Positions 15,392-25,113 of a stretch of 64,000 bases of DNA are shown here, one piece after another. The position numbers and the translations under genes were made by a program. The notes below the pieces were generated by a model. It made no database searches, was not told the origin of the DNA, and saw nothing but the letters and a program-made list of their open reading frames with translations. Origin of the DNA: Roseobacter insulae (GTDB lineage Bacteria; Pseudomonadota; Alphaproteobacteria; Rhodobacterales; Rhodobacteraceae); the NCBI RefSeq assembly GCF_019375555.1, contig NZ_JAHXDN010000002.1, forward strand, positions 372,001 through 436,000, written 5' to 3'. Position 1 is the first letter of the stretch. Every line of letters begins with the position of its first letter.

Positions 15392-18300
15392 TCACTCGGC
15401 GGCTTTCAACGCACCCGCTGGGCGGTCGGGCGTGGCATAAAGACCGGTTTCCTCCCAGATGATCTCTCCCGAGCCGACGCGGCTGGCGTCCTTTTGCAGG
15501 GCCCAGTCCTGCGCGGCGCGCGAAGCCCGGCCCATGGACATTTTCGCCAGCAGCCGCGCGATCCAGCGAATGTAGGTGGTTGCCCAGACCCGGATCGCCA
15601 GCATTGACGGGGTGACGACCAGCGTCAGGACGGTTGCAACCCCCAGCCCCCAGACAACGGCTGTTGCCAGCTGTTTCCACCACAGCGCGGTCGGGCTGCC
15701 AATGGTGTAGCCGCCCTCGGCAAAGTTCAGGCTGAGGCCGAACATCATCGGGGCCAGGCCTGCCATCGTGGTGATGGTGGTCAGCAGGACGGGTCGGATA
15801 CGGGCCTGCGCGGTGCGGATGATCGCCTCGATCCGCGGCATATACTGGCTGTATTCCTGGTAGGTGTCGATCAGGATGATGTTGTTGTTCACGACAATAC
15901 CCGCAAGCGCCACAATGCCGGTGCCCGTCATGATGATAGAGAAGGTCTGATCCATCACCAGCATGCCGATCAGCACCCCGGTCGTGGACAGAACCACCGC
16001 CAGCAGCACCAGTATCGCGTTGTAGAAGCTGTTGAACTGCGCCAGCAGAATGATGAACATCAGGCCGAGGGCCGCGGTGAAGGCGGACGAAAGAAACGCC
16101 TGGCTCTCGGCCTGCTCTTCCTGATCGCCCGTCCATTCGTATTCGATCCCGTCGGGCAGGGGGCCGGTTTCCAGCCATTCGGTCAGAACGCCAATACGTT
16201 CGTTGGGGTTGACCGGGACAAGCCGCAGCGCGCCGCCCGAGACCTCCGCTTGCAAATCGCGATCAGCATCAACCATCCGGTCAGTCACCTTGTAGCGCGT
16301 CCGGTCGGGCGCGATAAGGTCCGCATCGGCCGCGGCCGGTCGCAACATCGCCAGCGTTTCATCCACGTCCACGCCGTTTTCGCGGCGCGTCTCGACGATC
16401 TTCATCATGCCGGGCGCCACGTCCGCCTTGACGTCGAAGTAGCGTTTCTGGTCGATCCGGTTAACTTCAGCGAGTTTCGGAACCGGGGTGCGTGTAATGA
16501 AGTTCGACAGTGGCACCAGCCCGTCCACGGTGCGCACCTTGAGCGTGTCGAGCGTGGACAGCACCCTGTTTTCCTCCGGCAGCCGCACGCGGATCTCGAT
16601 CTCCTCGTCAGATGAGTCGACCCGCATGGTGTCCAGCATCAGGCCGCGCGTGACCAGCTGCACCATCGCGCCGACGGTGGCCACATCCGCGCCGTAACGC
16701 CCGGCCTTTTCAACATCGACGTCGATCTGCCAGTCGATGCCGGGCAGGGGGCGGGTATCTTCGATCAGGGTCAGGCCGGCGGTGCGCTCGAATTCGGCGC
16801 GCGCGATGGCCGCGGCTTCTGCCAGGGTTGCGAAGTCATCAGCCTTGAGCCGCAGGTGCACGGGCTTGCCGGAGGCCGGGCCATCCGCAACCTCAAGCAC
16901 TTCGACCTTGATGCCGGGCAGCCGGTCGAGCTGTTCCGACAATTCCGCGATCACGATATTGCCGTCAAGATCGGGACGGTCGGCGCGTTCCTCCCAGGGA
17001 ATCGTCTCGAACTGGACCTGCCCGATCAGGTCCTTGGGCGTCGCGCCGCCGGAGGTGTCGGTGTTCAGCCCCCCTTCGCCCGCGAAGGAGAACGCGTTGC
17101 TGATGCCGGGATGCGCAAGCACGATGTCCTCTGCCTGACGCACCAGCGCGTCTTTCTCTTCCAGCGACAGGTTCCCGCGCGCCAGCACGTAGACGATGCC
17201 CTGTTCCGGTTCGGATTCGACGAAGAATTCCACGCCGTTGTTGTTGTTGGAGAAAAACATCAGGATGCTGCCGACGAAGACAAAGACAACACCGGCCATC
17301 ACCAGTGGCATCACCGGGTTGCCCGCGATAATCGCGATCACATGTCCGAAGCCGGAGCGCCGGTAGCCGGCGCTGATCTCTTTCGGCTCCGCCCGGAACA
17401 TCCGGCTTGCGATGTGTTTGCCGAGACGGCCCATCCGCGTCAGCACCGCAAAGAGCGACACAAGAAGCAGCAGGAAACCACCCATGGCCACGAAGAGACA
17501 GGCGGTGGCGGCCAGAACAAGCAGGAAGACCACCAGCAGCGTCGGGATTACCGAGGAGATGATTTCAAGGCTGTTCATCGCGGCAAAGCGCAGCTCGATC
17601 AGGCCAAAGATCGGACCCATCAGGCCCGACACGGCGATCATGGCGATGGCTGTCGGGAACAGTGCAAGGTGCAGGTACCAGCGCAGCGTGGCAATCGCGG
17701 TCATGTAGTCGGCCATCCAGCGTTCCAGACGGCCCGTCACCCCGCCCATCACCGGCAGGTAGATCAGCGCCACGACCAGCGAGGCCGAGAGCACGAAGAT
17801 CAGCGTGACCGGCAGCATCCCCATGAATTCCCCCGGCACACCGGGCCAGAAGAGCATCGGCAGGAAGGCGCAGAGCGTGGTGGCGGTGGAGGAGATGATC
17901 GGCCAGAACATGCGCTTGGCGGCGTCCACATAGGCCTGCATCGGGCCCACGCCCTCCTGCTGGCGCTTGTCGGCGTATTCCACCACCACGATGGCGCCAT
18001 CGACCAGCATCCCCACCGCGAGGATCAGCCCGAACATCACGATGTTGGAGATCGAGATGCCCATCAGGGCCAGAAAGGCGAAGCACAGCAGGAAAGATGT
18101 GGGGATCGCAAAGCCGACCAGCAGGGCGGCGCGGATACCAAGGGCGGCCAGCACCACGATCATCACGAGGGCAATCGCGGTGAACACCGACCCCAGCAAT
18201 TGCTGAACCATGCTGTTGACGATGCGCGACTGGTCGTTCGACGTGCCCACCTCGACCGCGGCCTGCAGCCCCTCGGGCCATTTGGCGCTGTTCTCGGCCA

Positions 18301-19204
18301 CCATTGATTTAACGAGGGCGGCAGTATCGATCAGGTTGAACCCCTTGCGTTTCACGACCTGCAGCGCGACCGAGTTTTCCCCGTTGAAACGGGCGGTGCC
18401 GGAACGGTCTTCGAAGGTCGGATTGATCTGCGCCAGATCGCCCAGCGTGACGACGCGGTCGCCGTTGGTCTTGACCGGCAGGTTATAGACGTCGCGCGCA
18501 TCGTCGAAGGACGACGGGATCTTCACCGAAAACGTACCCTGGGCGGTATCGACCTCGCCCGCCGCAATCAGCTGGTTGTTGTTTTTGACGGTGTTGATCA
18601 GCTCACTCGCCGTGACGTTATAGGCTTCCAGCCGCAGCGGATCGATCAGTACTTCGAGCAGTTCGTCGCGGCTGCCTGCAATGCCCGCTTCCAGAATGGC
18701 ATCCACCGCTTCCAGATCGTCCTGCAGATCTTTCGCCACGCGGATCATCGTGCGTTCCGGCACCGGGCCGGTCAGGTTGACGATGATGATCGGGAACTCG
18801 GAGAAATTGATCTCGTTGATCGAATACTGCTCGGCCCCTTCGGGAAAATCGGCCTCCGCCTTGCCCATCGCATCGCGAACGTCAGCGAGGATTTTGGTCT
18901 TGTCCCAACCGAATTCGAATTCCAGCGCGACGCCTGCATAGTTTTCGGCGGCGGTGCCGCTCATCGATTTCAGACCATCGAGATCGGCCAGTTCCGTTTC
19001 CATCGGTTGCACCAGCAGCGTCTCGCTGTCGGCGGCCGAGATGCCGGGGAAGGGGACGGAGACAAAGAGCGCGGGGATTTCGATGTCCGGCTCTCCCTCC
19101 TTTGGCAGGGTGGTGTAGGAGTACCCGCCGACGACCAGCGACAGCAGGATGAAGGCCATCACCATGCGTGCGCGGCTGGCGGCCCAGTCGACGATACCGG
19201 TCAT
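15392..19204 (-). CDS. RND efflux permease with extra membrane segment
   Basis: This is the inner-membrane proton-driven pump of a tripartite efflux system. It has 1270 residues, about 220 more than a usual HAE-1 pump. The N-terminal TM, the porter domain (about 40-330) and TM2-TM6 are normal; TM4 reads GMLVDGAIVVVEYAD, so the first of the two Asp of AcrB (Asp402 here) is kept but the second is Gly, as in many CusA/HAE-type pumps. Between TM6 (about 463-487) and TM7 (about 628-650) lies an insertion of about 95 residues with three hydrophobic stretches (about 511-533, 553-572, 573-592). The C-terminus has a further tail. The start overlaps the adaptor stop by ATGA. Confidence 0.92.
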   Translation of the reverse strand: MTGIVDWAASRARMVMAFILLSLVVGGYSYTTLPKEGEPDIEIPALFVSVPFPGISAADSETLLVQPMETELADLDGLKSMSGTAAENYAGVALEFEFGWDKTKILADVRDAMGKAEADFPEGAEQYSINEINFSEFPIIIVNLTGPVPERTMIRVAKDLQDDLEAVDAILEAGIAGSRDELLEVLIDPLRLEAYNVTASELINTVKNNNQLIAAGEVDTAQGTFSVKIPSSFDDARDVYNLPVKTNGDRVVTLGDLAQINPTFEDRSGTARFNGENSVALQVVKRKGFNLIDTAALVKSMVAENSAKWPEGLQAAVEVGTSNDQSRIVNSMVQQLLGSVFTAIALVMIVVLAALGIRAALLVGFAIPTSFLLCFAFLALMGISISNIVMFGLILAVGMLVDGAIVVVEYADKRQQEGVGPMQAYVDAAKRMFWPIISSTATTLCAFLPMLFWPGVPGEFMGMLPVTLIFVLSASLVVALIYLPVMGGVTGRLERWMADYMTAIATLRWYLHLALFPTAIAMIAVSGLMGPIFGLIELRFAAMNSLEIISSVIPTLLVVFLLVLAATACLFVAMGGFLLLLVSLFAVLTRMGRLGKHIASRMFRAEPKEISAGYRRSGFGHVIAIIAGNPVMPLVMAGVVFVFVGSILMFFSNNNNGVEFFVESEPEQGIVYVLARGNLSLEEKDALVRQAEDIVLAHPGISNAFSFAGEGGLNTDTSGGATPKDLIGQVQFETIPWEERADRPDLDGNIVIAELSEQLDRLPGIKVEVLEVADGPASGKPVHLRLKADDFATLAEAAAIARAEFERTAGLTLIEDTRPLPGIDWQIDVDVEKAGRYGADVATVGAMVQLVTRGLMLDTMRVDSSDEEIEIRVRLPEENRVLSTLDTLKVRTVDGLVPLSNFITRTPVPKLAEVNRIDQKRYFDVKADVAPGMMKIVETRRENGVDVDETLAMLRPAAADADLIAPDRTRYKVTDRMVDADRDLQAEVSGGALRLVPVNPNERIGVLTEWLETGPLPDGIEYEWTGDQEEQAESQAFLSSAFTAALGLMFIILLAQFNSFYNAILVLLAVVLSTTGVLIGMLVMDQTFSIIMTGTGIVALAGIVVNNNIILIDTYQEYSQYMPRIEAIIRTAQARIRPVLLTTITTMAGLAPMMFGLSLNFAEGGYTIGSPTALWWKQLATAVVWGLGVATVLTLVVTPSMLAIRVWATTYIRWIARLLAKMSMGRASRAAQDWALQKDASRVGSGEIIWEETGLYATPDRPAGALKAAE

Positions 19205-20475
19205 TGGCTGAGTTCCTTGTAGGTCGGCGCGACCTGAACGCCCGCAACGACGTATTCCTGACCCAGCACGATCACGTTTGCGGTCTGGTCCAGACCGGTG
19301 ATCCAGATGCCCTCAACCGTGTCCCGCATCAGTGTCACCGGGTGAAATTCGACTATCGCGTTGTCATCGATGGTACGGACGCCCAACGTGCCCTCATCGT
19401 TCAGGGTCAGCGCCGACTGGGGCAGCAGATGCGCGGTTGCACCCTCTGCCGAGATCTGGATTTCAGCGGTCTGCCCGTCGCGGATGTTGTTATTGGAGTT
19501 GGGCACTTCGATTTCGACGCGAAACGTGCGTGTTGTCTCATCCGCCGAGCGGGACAGGAAGGTCACCTGACCACGGACGTCCTGCCCCCTGTTCGCGGGG
19601 GCATTGGTGTTGATCGCGCCGATGCCGGACACGAGCCGAGCAACGGCCGTTGCCCCCTCGGTCACGCGCGCCACTTCGGTTTCCGGAACGTAGGCGACCA
19701 GCTTGATCGGGTCCAGCTGGATGATGGTGGCGCACAGATCACCCGGTTGCAGCAAAGCGCCAAGCTCTGCCGTGTCGCTTTCCAGCAACCCTGAGAACGG
19801 CGCCGTGATCGTCAGCCGCTCAATTTCTTTCCGCGCCGTGGCCACATTGGCCTGCGCGCTCTGGATGCCGGACTGAGAGGCCTGAAGCCCGGCGCGCGCA
19901 CTTTCAACGCCGGCCTGCGCCGTGGCCACCGCGGCTTCGGAATTGGCGACACGGGTTGTGGAGGCAAAGCCGCCCTGGCTCAGTTTCGCCGAAGCATTCT
20001 GGTTGATCAGCGCTTCGTCGAGCTGTGCAAGCGCCTGATCCAGACGCGCTTCGGCCTCGGGAACCCGCGCGCGCGCCTCGTCCAGCTGTGCCTGTGCGAG
20101 GGCCAGGGCGGTGCCGCGGGTGCCTTCGTCCAGTCTGCAAAGCGCCTGACCGGTCTCCACGCGCGCGCCCTTGCGCAGCGGTTCCGATACCACGACCGCA
20201 GACGTTTCCGCCCGGACGTCGACTTCACGCGCGGCCTTGGTTTCGCCGCGCAGGATAACCGCGGTGTCGATCTGGCGCGCCACTGATTTCTGAACCACCA
20301 CTTTGACGAGTTCAGCACCGCCTTGGGTGTCAGCGGAGATTTCAGTGGTCTCTGACCTGTCCTCCGCTTCGGGGTTGTCCCGGCCCAGCAGCGCAGTGAG
20401 CCGGGGGCGGTCCAGAATGAACAACGCCAGAACCGCCGATACCAAAATGGCAGCAATTATTGAAAAGAAACGCAT
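19201..20475 (-). CDS. RND efflux periplasmic adaptor (membrane fusion protein)
   Basis: The adaptor links the RND permease to an outer-membrane channel. It has 424 residues from ATG 20475 (GAGG upstream). It starts with a TM anchor (MRFFSIIAAILVSAVLALFI), then a biotinyl-lipoyl half (VDVRAETSAVVVSEPLRKGARV, about 85-110), a long alpha-hairpin rich in Ala/Gln/Glu (about 115-210), the second lipoyl half (ITAPFSGLLES) and beta-barrel parts. No Cys lipobox is present, so anchoring is by the TM. The stop overlaps the permease start (ATGA). No outer-membrane channel gene is in the window; DUF302 follows the permease. Confidence 0.92.
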   Translation of the reverse strand: MRFFSIIAAILVSAVLALFILDRPRLTALLGRDNPEAEDRSETTEISADTQGGAELVKVVVQKSVARQIDTAVILRGETKAAREVDVRAETSAVVVSEPLRKGARVETGQALCRLDEGTRGTALALAQAQLDEARARVPEAEARLDQALAQLDEALINQNASAKLSQGGFASTTRVANSEAAVATAQAGVESARAGLQASQSGIQSAQANVATARKEIERLTITAPFSGLLESDTAELGALLQPGDLCATIIQLDPIKLVAYVPETEVARVTEGATAVARLVSGIGAINTNAPANRGQDVRGQVTFLSRSADETTRTFRVEIEVPNSNNNIRDGQTAEIQISAEGATAHLLPQSALTLNDEGTLGVRTIDDNAIVEFHPVTLMRDTVEGIWITGLDQTANVIVLGQEYVVAGVQVAPTYKELSQ

Positions 20476-20560
20476 GTCGATCGCCTCGCACTGACCTTTC
20501 TGAGCCCCGCCCGCAGGCAAATGCACCGAAGCGCGGCGCGGAACCCATACGACAGATACA

Positions 20561-20578
20561 CTGAACTGACCAGTTCAG
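20561..20578. promoter_or_regulatory. Perfect 18-bp palindrome, TetR-type operator for the RND operon
   Basis: CTGAACTGACCAGTTCAG has two perfect 8-bp arms around a 2-base centre. Its left edge overlaps the -10 box of the RND promoter by two bases, so a bound repressor would block RNA polymerase. The shape is that of TetR/AcrR-family operators; no such regulator gene lies in the window. Confidence 0.6.
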
Positions 20579-20605
20579 ATTAGAATTTTATTGCCGCATG
20601 TGCAA
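20577..20605 (-). promoter_or_regulatory. Sigma-70-like promoter of the RND efflux operon
   Basis: On the minus strand TTGCAC (20605-20600), a 17-bp spacer and TAATCT (20582-20577) form a good promoter. The predicted start is near 20570, inside the operator, about 95 bases before the adaptor ATG. Confidence 0.6.
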
Positions 20606-20693
20606 TTGCCCGCCCGGTCACAGGCCACGCGAGGTCTTGGCTTGCCTGCCGACCCGCGTTAAGAGAGGCGGAAATTCAAGCCAGCGGGTGATC

Positions 20694-21371
20694 ATGAGCG
20701 ACACAGACAGCTTTATCAATGAAGTCAACGAGGAGGTCCGCCGCGACCGCCTGTTTGGTTTGCTCAAGAAATACGGCTGGATCGGGGTCCTCGCGGTCAT
20801 TCTGATTGTCGGCGGGGCCGCGTGGAACGAGTACCGCAAAGCCTCGATCCGCGCCGAGGCCGAGGCCCTGGGCGATGGCATGCTGGCGGCGCTCAGTGAT
20901 AGCGATGCGGCCGAGCGTCTTGACGCGTTGGAACAACTGGCCCCTGAAAGCCCGGCGGCGAGGGCGGTTGTTGCCATGTTGACGGCCTCCACCGCGCAGG
21001 AAAACGAGAAAACGGCCCAGGCCGTGGCCGAATTGACGGCCATCGCCGTGGATGGGGATGTCCCGGAAGTGTACCGCCAGATCGCGGGCTTCAAGGCGCT
21101 GACCTTGCAGGGTGACACGCTGGACGCGGAGACCCGCAAGCAGCAGTTCGAGGCTCTGGCCAATGCCGGCTCGCCGCTGCGCCTGCTGGCCCTTGAACAG
21201 ATCGCATTGATCGACGTCGCCGAAGGCGCAACCGAGGCGGCGATAGAACGCTATCAAACCATTCTGCAGGACGCTGCCGTGACCTCGGACTTGCAACAAC
21301 GCGCCTTACAGGTGATTGTGGCGCTGGGAGGCACGCCCGATCTGGAAAACCTGCCCGCAGTGGGGAACTGA
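20694..21371 (+). CDS. YfgM-like TPR membrane protein
   Basis: YfgM-type proteins are inner-membrane ancillary factors of the Sec translocon and periplasmic chaperones. The protein has 225 residues from ATG 20694. It begins MSDTDSFINEVNEEVRRDRL, then one TM (about 28-46, WIGVLAVILIVGGAAW), then a helical TPR-like repeat region to the end (for example YRQIAGFKALTLQGDT and LRLLALEQIALIDVAEG). The order YfgM-like, BamB-like, der matches the conserved yfgM-bamB-der block, which supports the identity. It is divergent from the RND operon. Confidence 0.85.
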   Translation: MSDTDSFINEVNEEVRRDRLFGLLKKYGWIGVLAVILIVGGAAWNEYRKASIRAEAEALGDGMLAALSDSDAAERLDALEQLAPESPAARAVVAMLTASTAQENEKTAQAVAELTAIAVDGDVPEVYRQIAGFKALTLQGDTLDAETRKQQFEALANAGSPLRLLALEQIALIDVAEGATEAAIERYQTILQDAAVTSDLQQRALQVIVALGGTPDLENLPAVGN

Positions 21372-21431
21372 CCTGCTGACAGGGCACGCGAGACGGGTGG
21401 CGGGTAGAATGACAGGCGAAGCGAGCAGAGC

Positions 21432-22781
21432 ATGATGCAATACTGGAAATCATCCGCGCAGCGGGGCATCGCCCTTGGGGTGCTGGCTGCCGCGACCTTT
21501 CTGACAGCCTGTTCGGAGCCTGACGTCATCCTGCCCGGCAAACGCGAAAACATCCGGTCGGTGGTGCAGGAGGACAGCGCGGCCGAACCAGCCGCTGTTG
21601 TTGAAAACGAGGCGCGCGCGATCTCTCTGCCGCCGGTGCAGTCCAATGCCAACTGGACACAGGCGCTTGGTACGCCCGCGTCCCGGGTTGCGCATCCGGC
21701 GCTTGGCTCGGCCTTGCAACAGGTCTGGAGCGTGGGCATCGGGGCAGGTGACGGGCGCAGGCAGCGGATCACAGCGGACCCTGTGGTCGCGGAAGGCCTT
21801 GTCTTTACTCTGGATTCCGAGTCGCAGGTCACCGCAACAACTGTGGCGGGTGCTGTCGCGTGGCGCACGGATCTGCAACCCTTGCGAGATGACGCAAACG
21901 CGGCGACGGGCGGCGGGCTGGCGTATAAGGACGGCACCCTGTTTGTATCGCTCGGCTACGGATCGATTGCGGCGGTGGACGCAAAAACCGGCGGTGAAAT
22001 CTGGCGGCAGCGGCTGGACGGCGTCGGGGTCAGCACACCCACGGCATTTGACAAGCTGGTCTATGTCACTTCCGGCGATGATACCGGCTGGGGGCTGCGC
22101 GCCTCCGACGGGCGGATCGAATGGCAGCTTGTCGCCTCGCCGGACGAGAACAATGTTTTGGGTGGGCCCGCACCTGCCGTAGCCGGGGATCTGGCGATTT
22201 TCGGATTTGGCTCGGGGGAGCTTCAGGCAGTGTTCAGGCAGGGCGGATTGCGCCGCTGGGACGCCTCCGCCTTCGGTGAACGCTTTGGCCGCGCGCTTGG
22301 GGCTGTCGGCGATGTGACGGGTGCCCCCGTCATCTCGGGCAATACGGTTTACGTGGGCAACCAATCCGGCCGGATCGTCGCTCTGAACCTTGAGTCCGGG
22401 GCGCGGATCTGGACCGCTCAGGAGGGCGCCGTGGGGCCGGTGGTGCCTGCGGGCGACAGCGTCTTCGTGGTGAACGAACTGGGCGAACTGCTCCGGCTGG
22501 ACGCATCCGACGGCTCCCGCATCTGGGGTGTGCAAATGCCCAACTTCGTGAAATCGAGACCGCGCCGCCGGTCTGAGGTGATTGCCCATCACGGTCCGAT
22601 CCTTGCCGGTGGCCGCATCTATGTCGCCTCCAACGATGGCGCGTTGCGCGGCTTTGATCCCGCGAACGGTGATCTGCTGGCGTCTGTCGATATCCCGGGG
22701 GGTGCCACCACCGCGCCGGTTGTCGCGGCGGGTGTTCTCTACGTTGTGTCGACCAGCGGCAAATTGCATGCTTTCCGTTGA
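21432..22781 (+). CDS. bamB: BamB-like outer-membrane lipoprotein (PQQ-repeat beta-propeller)
   Basis: BamB is the propeller lipoprotein of the BAM complex that inserts outer-membrane proteins. The 449-residue protein has a lipoprotein signal with lipobox LTAC (24-27; Cys27 lipidated), followed by Ser and Glu. Repeated blades are seen, for example TGGEIWRQRLDGV, SDGRIEWQLVASPDE, LESGARIWTAQEG and ANGDLLASVDIPGG, each with the A-x-x-G-x-x-x-W pattern. About 60 bases separate it from the YfgM-like gene and 51 from der. The context (yfgM-bamB-der) makes BamB more likely than another PQQ-repeat protein. Two adjacent ATG codons at the start are both possible. Confidence 0.87.
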   Translation: MMQYWKSSAQRGIALGVLAAATFLTACSEPDVILPGKRENIRSVVQEDSAAEPAAVVENEARAISLPPVQSNANWTQALGTPASRVAHPALGSALQQVWSVGIGAGDGRRQRITADPVVAEGLVFTLDSESQVTATTVAGAVAWRTDLQPLRDDANAATGGGLAYKDGTLFVSLGYGSIAAVDAKTGGEIWRQRLDGVGVSTPTAFDKLVYVTSGDDTGWGLRASDGRIEWQLVASPDENNVLGGPAPAVAGDLAIFGFGSGELQAVFRQGGLRRWDASAFGERFGRALGAVGDVTGAPVISGNTVYVGNQSGRIVALNLESGARIWTAQEGAVGPVVPAGDSVFVVNELGELLRLDASDGSRIWGVQMPNFVKSRPRRRSEVIAHHGPILAGGRIYVASNDGALRGFDPANGDLLASVDIPGGATTAPVVAAGVLYVVSTSGKLHAFR

Positions 22782-22832
22782 CACAAAGGTAGGGTAAAGC
22801 GCGTCTTTATCCCGGCTTCTGGAGCCTTTGAC

Positions 22833-24296
22833 ATGTCCTTTACCCTCGCCATTGTGGGGCGCCCGAACGTGGGCAAATCCACATTGTTCAACCGACTTGT
22901 CGGCAAACGCCTTGCGCTGGTGGACGATCAGCCCGGCGTGACGCGCGATTTGCGCGAGGGGGCGGCACGTCTTGCCGACCTGCGATTTACCGTGATCGAT
23001 ACAGCCGGGCTGGAAGAGGTGACAGACGACAGCCTGCAGGGCCGCATGCGTCGCCTGACCGAGCGTGCGGTGGACATGGCCGACATCTGCCTGTTCATGA
23101 TCGATGCGCGTGTCGGGATAACACCGTCTGATCTGGTCTTCGCGGATATCCTGCGCAAGCGCTCGGCGCATGTTATTCTCGCAGCCAACAAAGCCGAAGG
23201 TGCCGCCGCCGACGCCGGTGTGATCGAGGCGTATTCCCTTGGTCTGGGGGAGCCCATCCGCATGTCGGCGGAGCATGGCGAAGGGCTGAATGACCTCTAC
23301 CTGCACCTGATGCCTCTGGCGGATCAATTTGCCGAACGCGCGGTGGAAGATGCCCCCGAAACGGATGTGACCCTGGACGAAGAAGAGGGGGATATGGAGG
23401 CTGACGTCCCTGTTCCCACGGCGAAAAAACCCCTGCAGGTGGCCGTTGTCGGGCGTCCGAATGCCGGTAAATCCACGTTGATCAACCAGATACTGGGCGA
23501 AGACCGGCTGCTGACCGGTCCGGAGGCCGGGATCACGCGTGATGCGATTTCCCTGCGCACCGATTGGGGTGGCGTGCCGATGCGGATATTCGACACCGCC
23601 GGCATGCGAAAGAAGGCCAAGGTGCAGGAAAAGCTGGAAAAACTCTCCGTCGGGGATGGCCTGCGGGCGGTCAAGTTCGCCGAGGTGGTGGTTGTCTTGC
23701 TCGACGCGGCGATCCCCTTTGAGCAACAGGACCTGCGCATCGCCGATCTGGCAGAACGGGAAGGCCGCGCGGTTGTTCTGGCGGTCAACAAATGGGACAT
23801 CGAGGAGGATCGGCAGGGCAAGCTGAAAGAGCTGCGCGAAAGCTTCGAACGCCTGTTGCCGCAATTGCGGGGCGCGCCGCTGATTACCGTCTCTGCCAAG
23901 ACGGGCCGCGGGCTGGACCGGTTGCAGGCCGCGATCATGCGCGCCTACGAGGTGTGGAACCGGCGGGTCACGACGGCCCAGCTCAACCGGTGGCTGGCTG
24001 GTATGGTCGAGGCGCATCCGCCCCCCGCCCCACAGGGCAAACGCATCAAACTTCGGTACATGACACAGGCCAAGACGCGGCCGCCGGGGTTTGTGGTGAT
24101 GTGCTCTCATCCCGATAAGGTGCCAGAAAGCTACAGCCGCTATCTGGTCAACGGGTTGCGCGTGGATTTCGACATGCCGGGCACACCGATCCGGTTGTGG
24201 ATGCGGGGTCAGAATGATGCCAATCCGTATAAGGGCCGCAAGAAAGCCCCGCCCTCCAAGCTGCGCAAACACACCGAAGGCCGCCGCCGGGATTAG
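22833..24296 (+). CDS. der: GTPase Der (EngA)
   Basis: Der is an essential double-GTPase required for 50S ribosome assembly. The 487-residue protein has a first G domain beginning GRPNVGKST (9-17), a second beginning GRPNAGKST (207-215), both with DTAG and NKxD motifs ([20 protein letters not shown], then [20 protein letters not shown]), and a C-terminal KH-like domain with [17 protein letters not shown] and [17 protein letters not shown]. The acidic linker [11 protein letters not shown] separates the domains. The third to last residues are basic. Stop overlaps the 3' end of the minus-strand TspO-like gene by four bases. Confidence 0.97.
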   Translation: MSFTLAIVGRPNVGKSTLFNRLVGKRLALVDDQPGVTRDLREGAARLADLRFTVIDTAGLEEVTDDSLQGRMRRLTERAVDMADICLFMIDARVGITPSDLVFADILRKRSAHVILAANKAEGAAADAGVIEAYSLGLGEPIRMSAEHGEGLNDLYLHLMPLADQFAERAVEDAPETDVTLDEEEGDMEADVPVPTAKKPLQVAVVGRPNAGKSTLINQILGEDRLLTGPEAGITRDAISLRTDWGGVPMRIFDTAGMRKKAKVQEKLEKLSVGDGLRAVKFAEVVVVLLDAAIPFEQQDLRIADLAEREGRAVVLAVNKWDIEEDRQGKLKELRESFERLLPQLRGAPLITVSAKTGRGLDRLQAAIMRAYEVWNRRVTTAQLNRWLAGMVEAHPPPAPQGKRIKLRYMTQAKTRPPGFVVMCSHPDKVPESYSRYLVNGLRVDFDMPGTPIRLWMRGQNDANPYKGRKKAPPSKLRKHTEGRRRD

Positions 24297-25003
24297 GCGC
24301 GGATGGCCTTGTAGGTTGGTATCGTCAGCGCGGCCGCGCCACCGCCTGCAAGCGCGGCAACCGTCGGGTCGCTGCCGATGTTCTGAACGACGATCGCGAC
24401 CAGCGCCCAGATCGCGGCCAGCCCGTATGTGGGCGCACGTTTCACGGTGGATTGCACCGCAGATGCCAGAACGAGGGCAAGGAAGATAAAGACCAGTGCC
24501 GCTGTTTGTTCATCCAGCCAGCCGTATCCTGCCGCCAGCAGACCGAGCGAGACCGAACTGGCCGCACTCAGCCACCCGGCATAAAGCCCGACCGGCAGGG
24601 CTGCCCACAGGGTGTCGCGGCCGGGCGCGCGAAACAGGGCGACCACCGCGGTGATCAACATGGCCCAGATCAGGACCGAGGCCCAGACGGGGCTGCGCAC
24701 GGCGACCGCAAGCCAGACCGTCCCGATGGCCAGCGACAGGCAGAGCGGGCCGCGCATGGCGTGCCAACCCGCATCATCGGCGCGCCGCAAAGCGCCAAAG
24801 CCCATACCGGCAATAAGCCACAGGTAGATGACCCCCCAGATCGCGAAAGCATAGCCCGCCGGCTGCACGGCCGGGTTGTCCTGCGGTACCGGGAACTGAT
24901 CGGGATCGAAGCCATTGAAGTCTGACACCAGTATCGGAGACACGGCAAAAGTCACCGCCAGAAACACGGCAAGCAGGGCAGTCATTCTCGGGGGCATCGT
25001 CAC
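24293..25003 (-). CDS. TspO/MBR-like membrane protein
   Basis: TspO-type proteins are five-TM membrane proteins that bind porphyrins or cholesterol. The 236-residue protein has seven hydrophobic stretches and the motif [17 protein letters not shown] (about 48-65), close to the W-x-IWY/xxP signatures of TspO-family proteins, plus Trp-rich [18 protein letters not shown]. The two extra segments make it longer than usual (about 150-160 residues), so it may be only a distant relative. GTG at 25003 is chosen because AAGGA lies five bases upstream; ATG at 24997 is an alternative. It converges on der. Confidence 0.6.
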   Translation of the reverse strand: MTMPPRMTALLAVFLAVTFAVSPILVSDFNGFDPDQFPVPQDNPAVQPAGYAFAIWGVIYLWLIAGMGFGALRRADDAGWHAMRGPLCLSLAIGTVWLAVAVRSPVWASVLIWAMLITAVVALFRAPGRDTLWAALPVGLYAGWLSAASSVSLGLLAAGYGWLDEQTAALVFIFLALVLASAVQSTVKRAPTYGLAAIWALVAIVVQNIGSDPTVAALAGGGAAALTIPTYKAIRA

Positions 25004-25037
25004 CTGTGTCCTTTCATCTGCAGGATCGTTCCGCGTG

Positions 25038-25061
25038 TTAAGCCAGCGCGCGCAGGCTTAA
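25038..25061. repeat. Imperfect 24-bp palindrome upstream of the DUF2235 gene
   Basis: TTAAGCC (25038-25044) and GGCTTAA (25055-25061) flank an alternating GCGCGCGC core, with one mismatched pair (A opposite A). It lies between the divergent TspO-like and DUF2235 genes. A related perfect palindrome is at 26276. Confidence 0.5.
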
Positions 25062-25113
25062 GTCTCTGCGATGATCCATCTGTCATGTGTAGTGTGCAAA
25101 AGGGGATTGGCAA

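Noticed and set aside
21450-24272. 940-codon open frame antisense to the BamB-like gene and der
   Set aside because: Both sense genes are conserved families with full motifs, so the antisense frame is a high-GC artefact.
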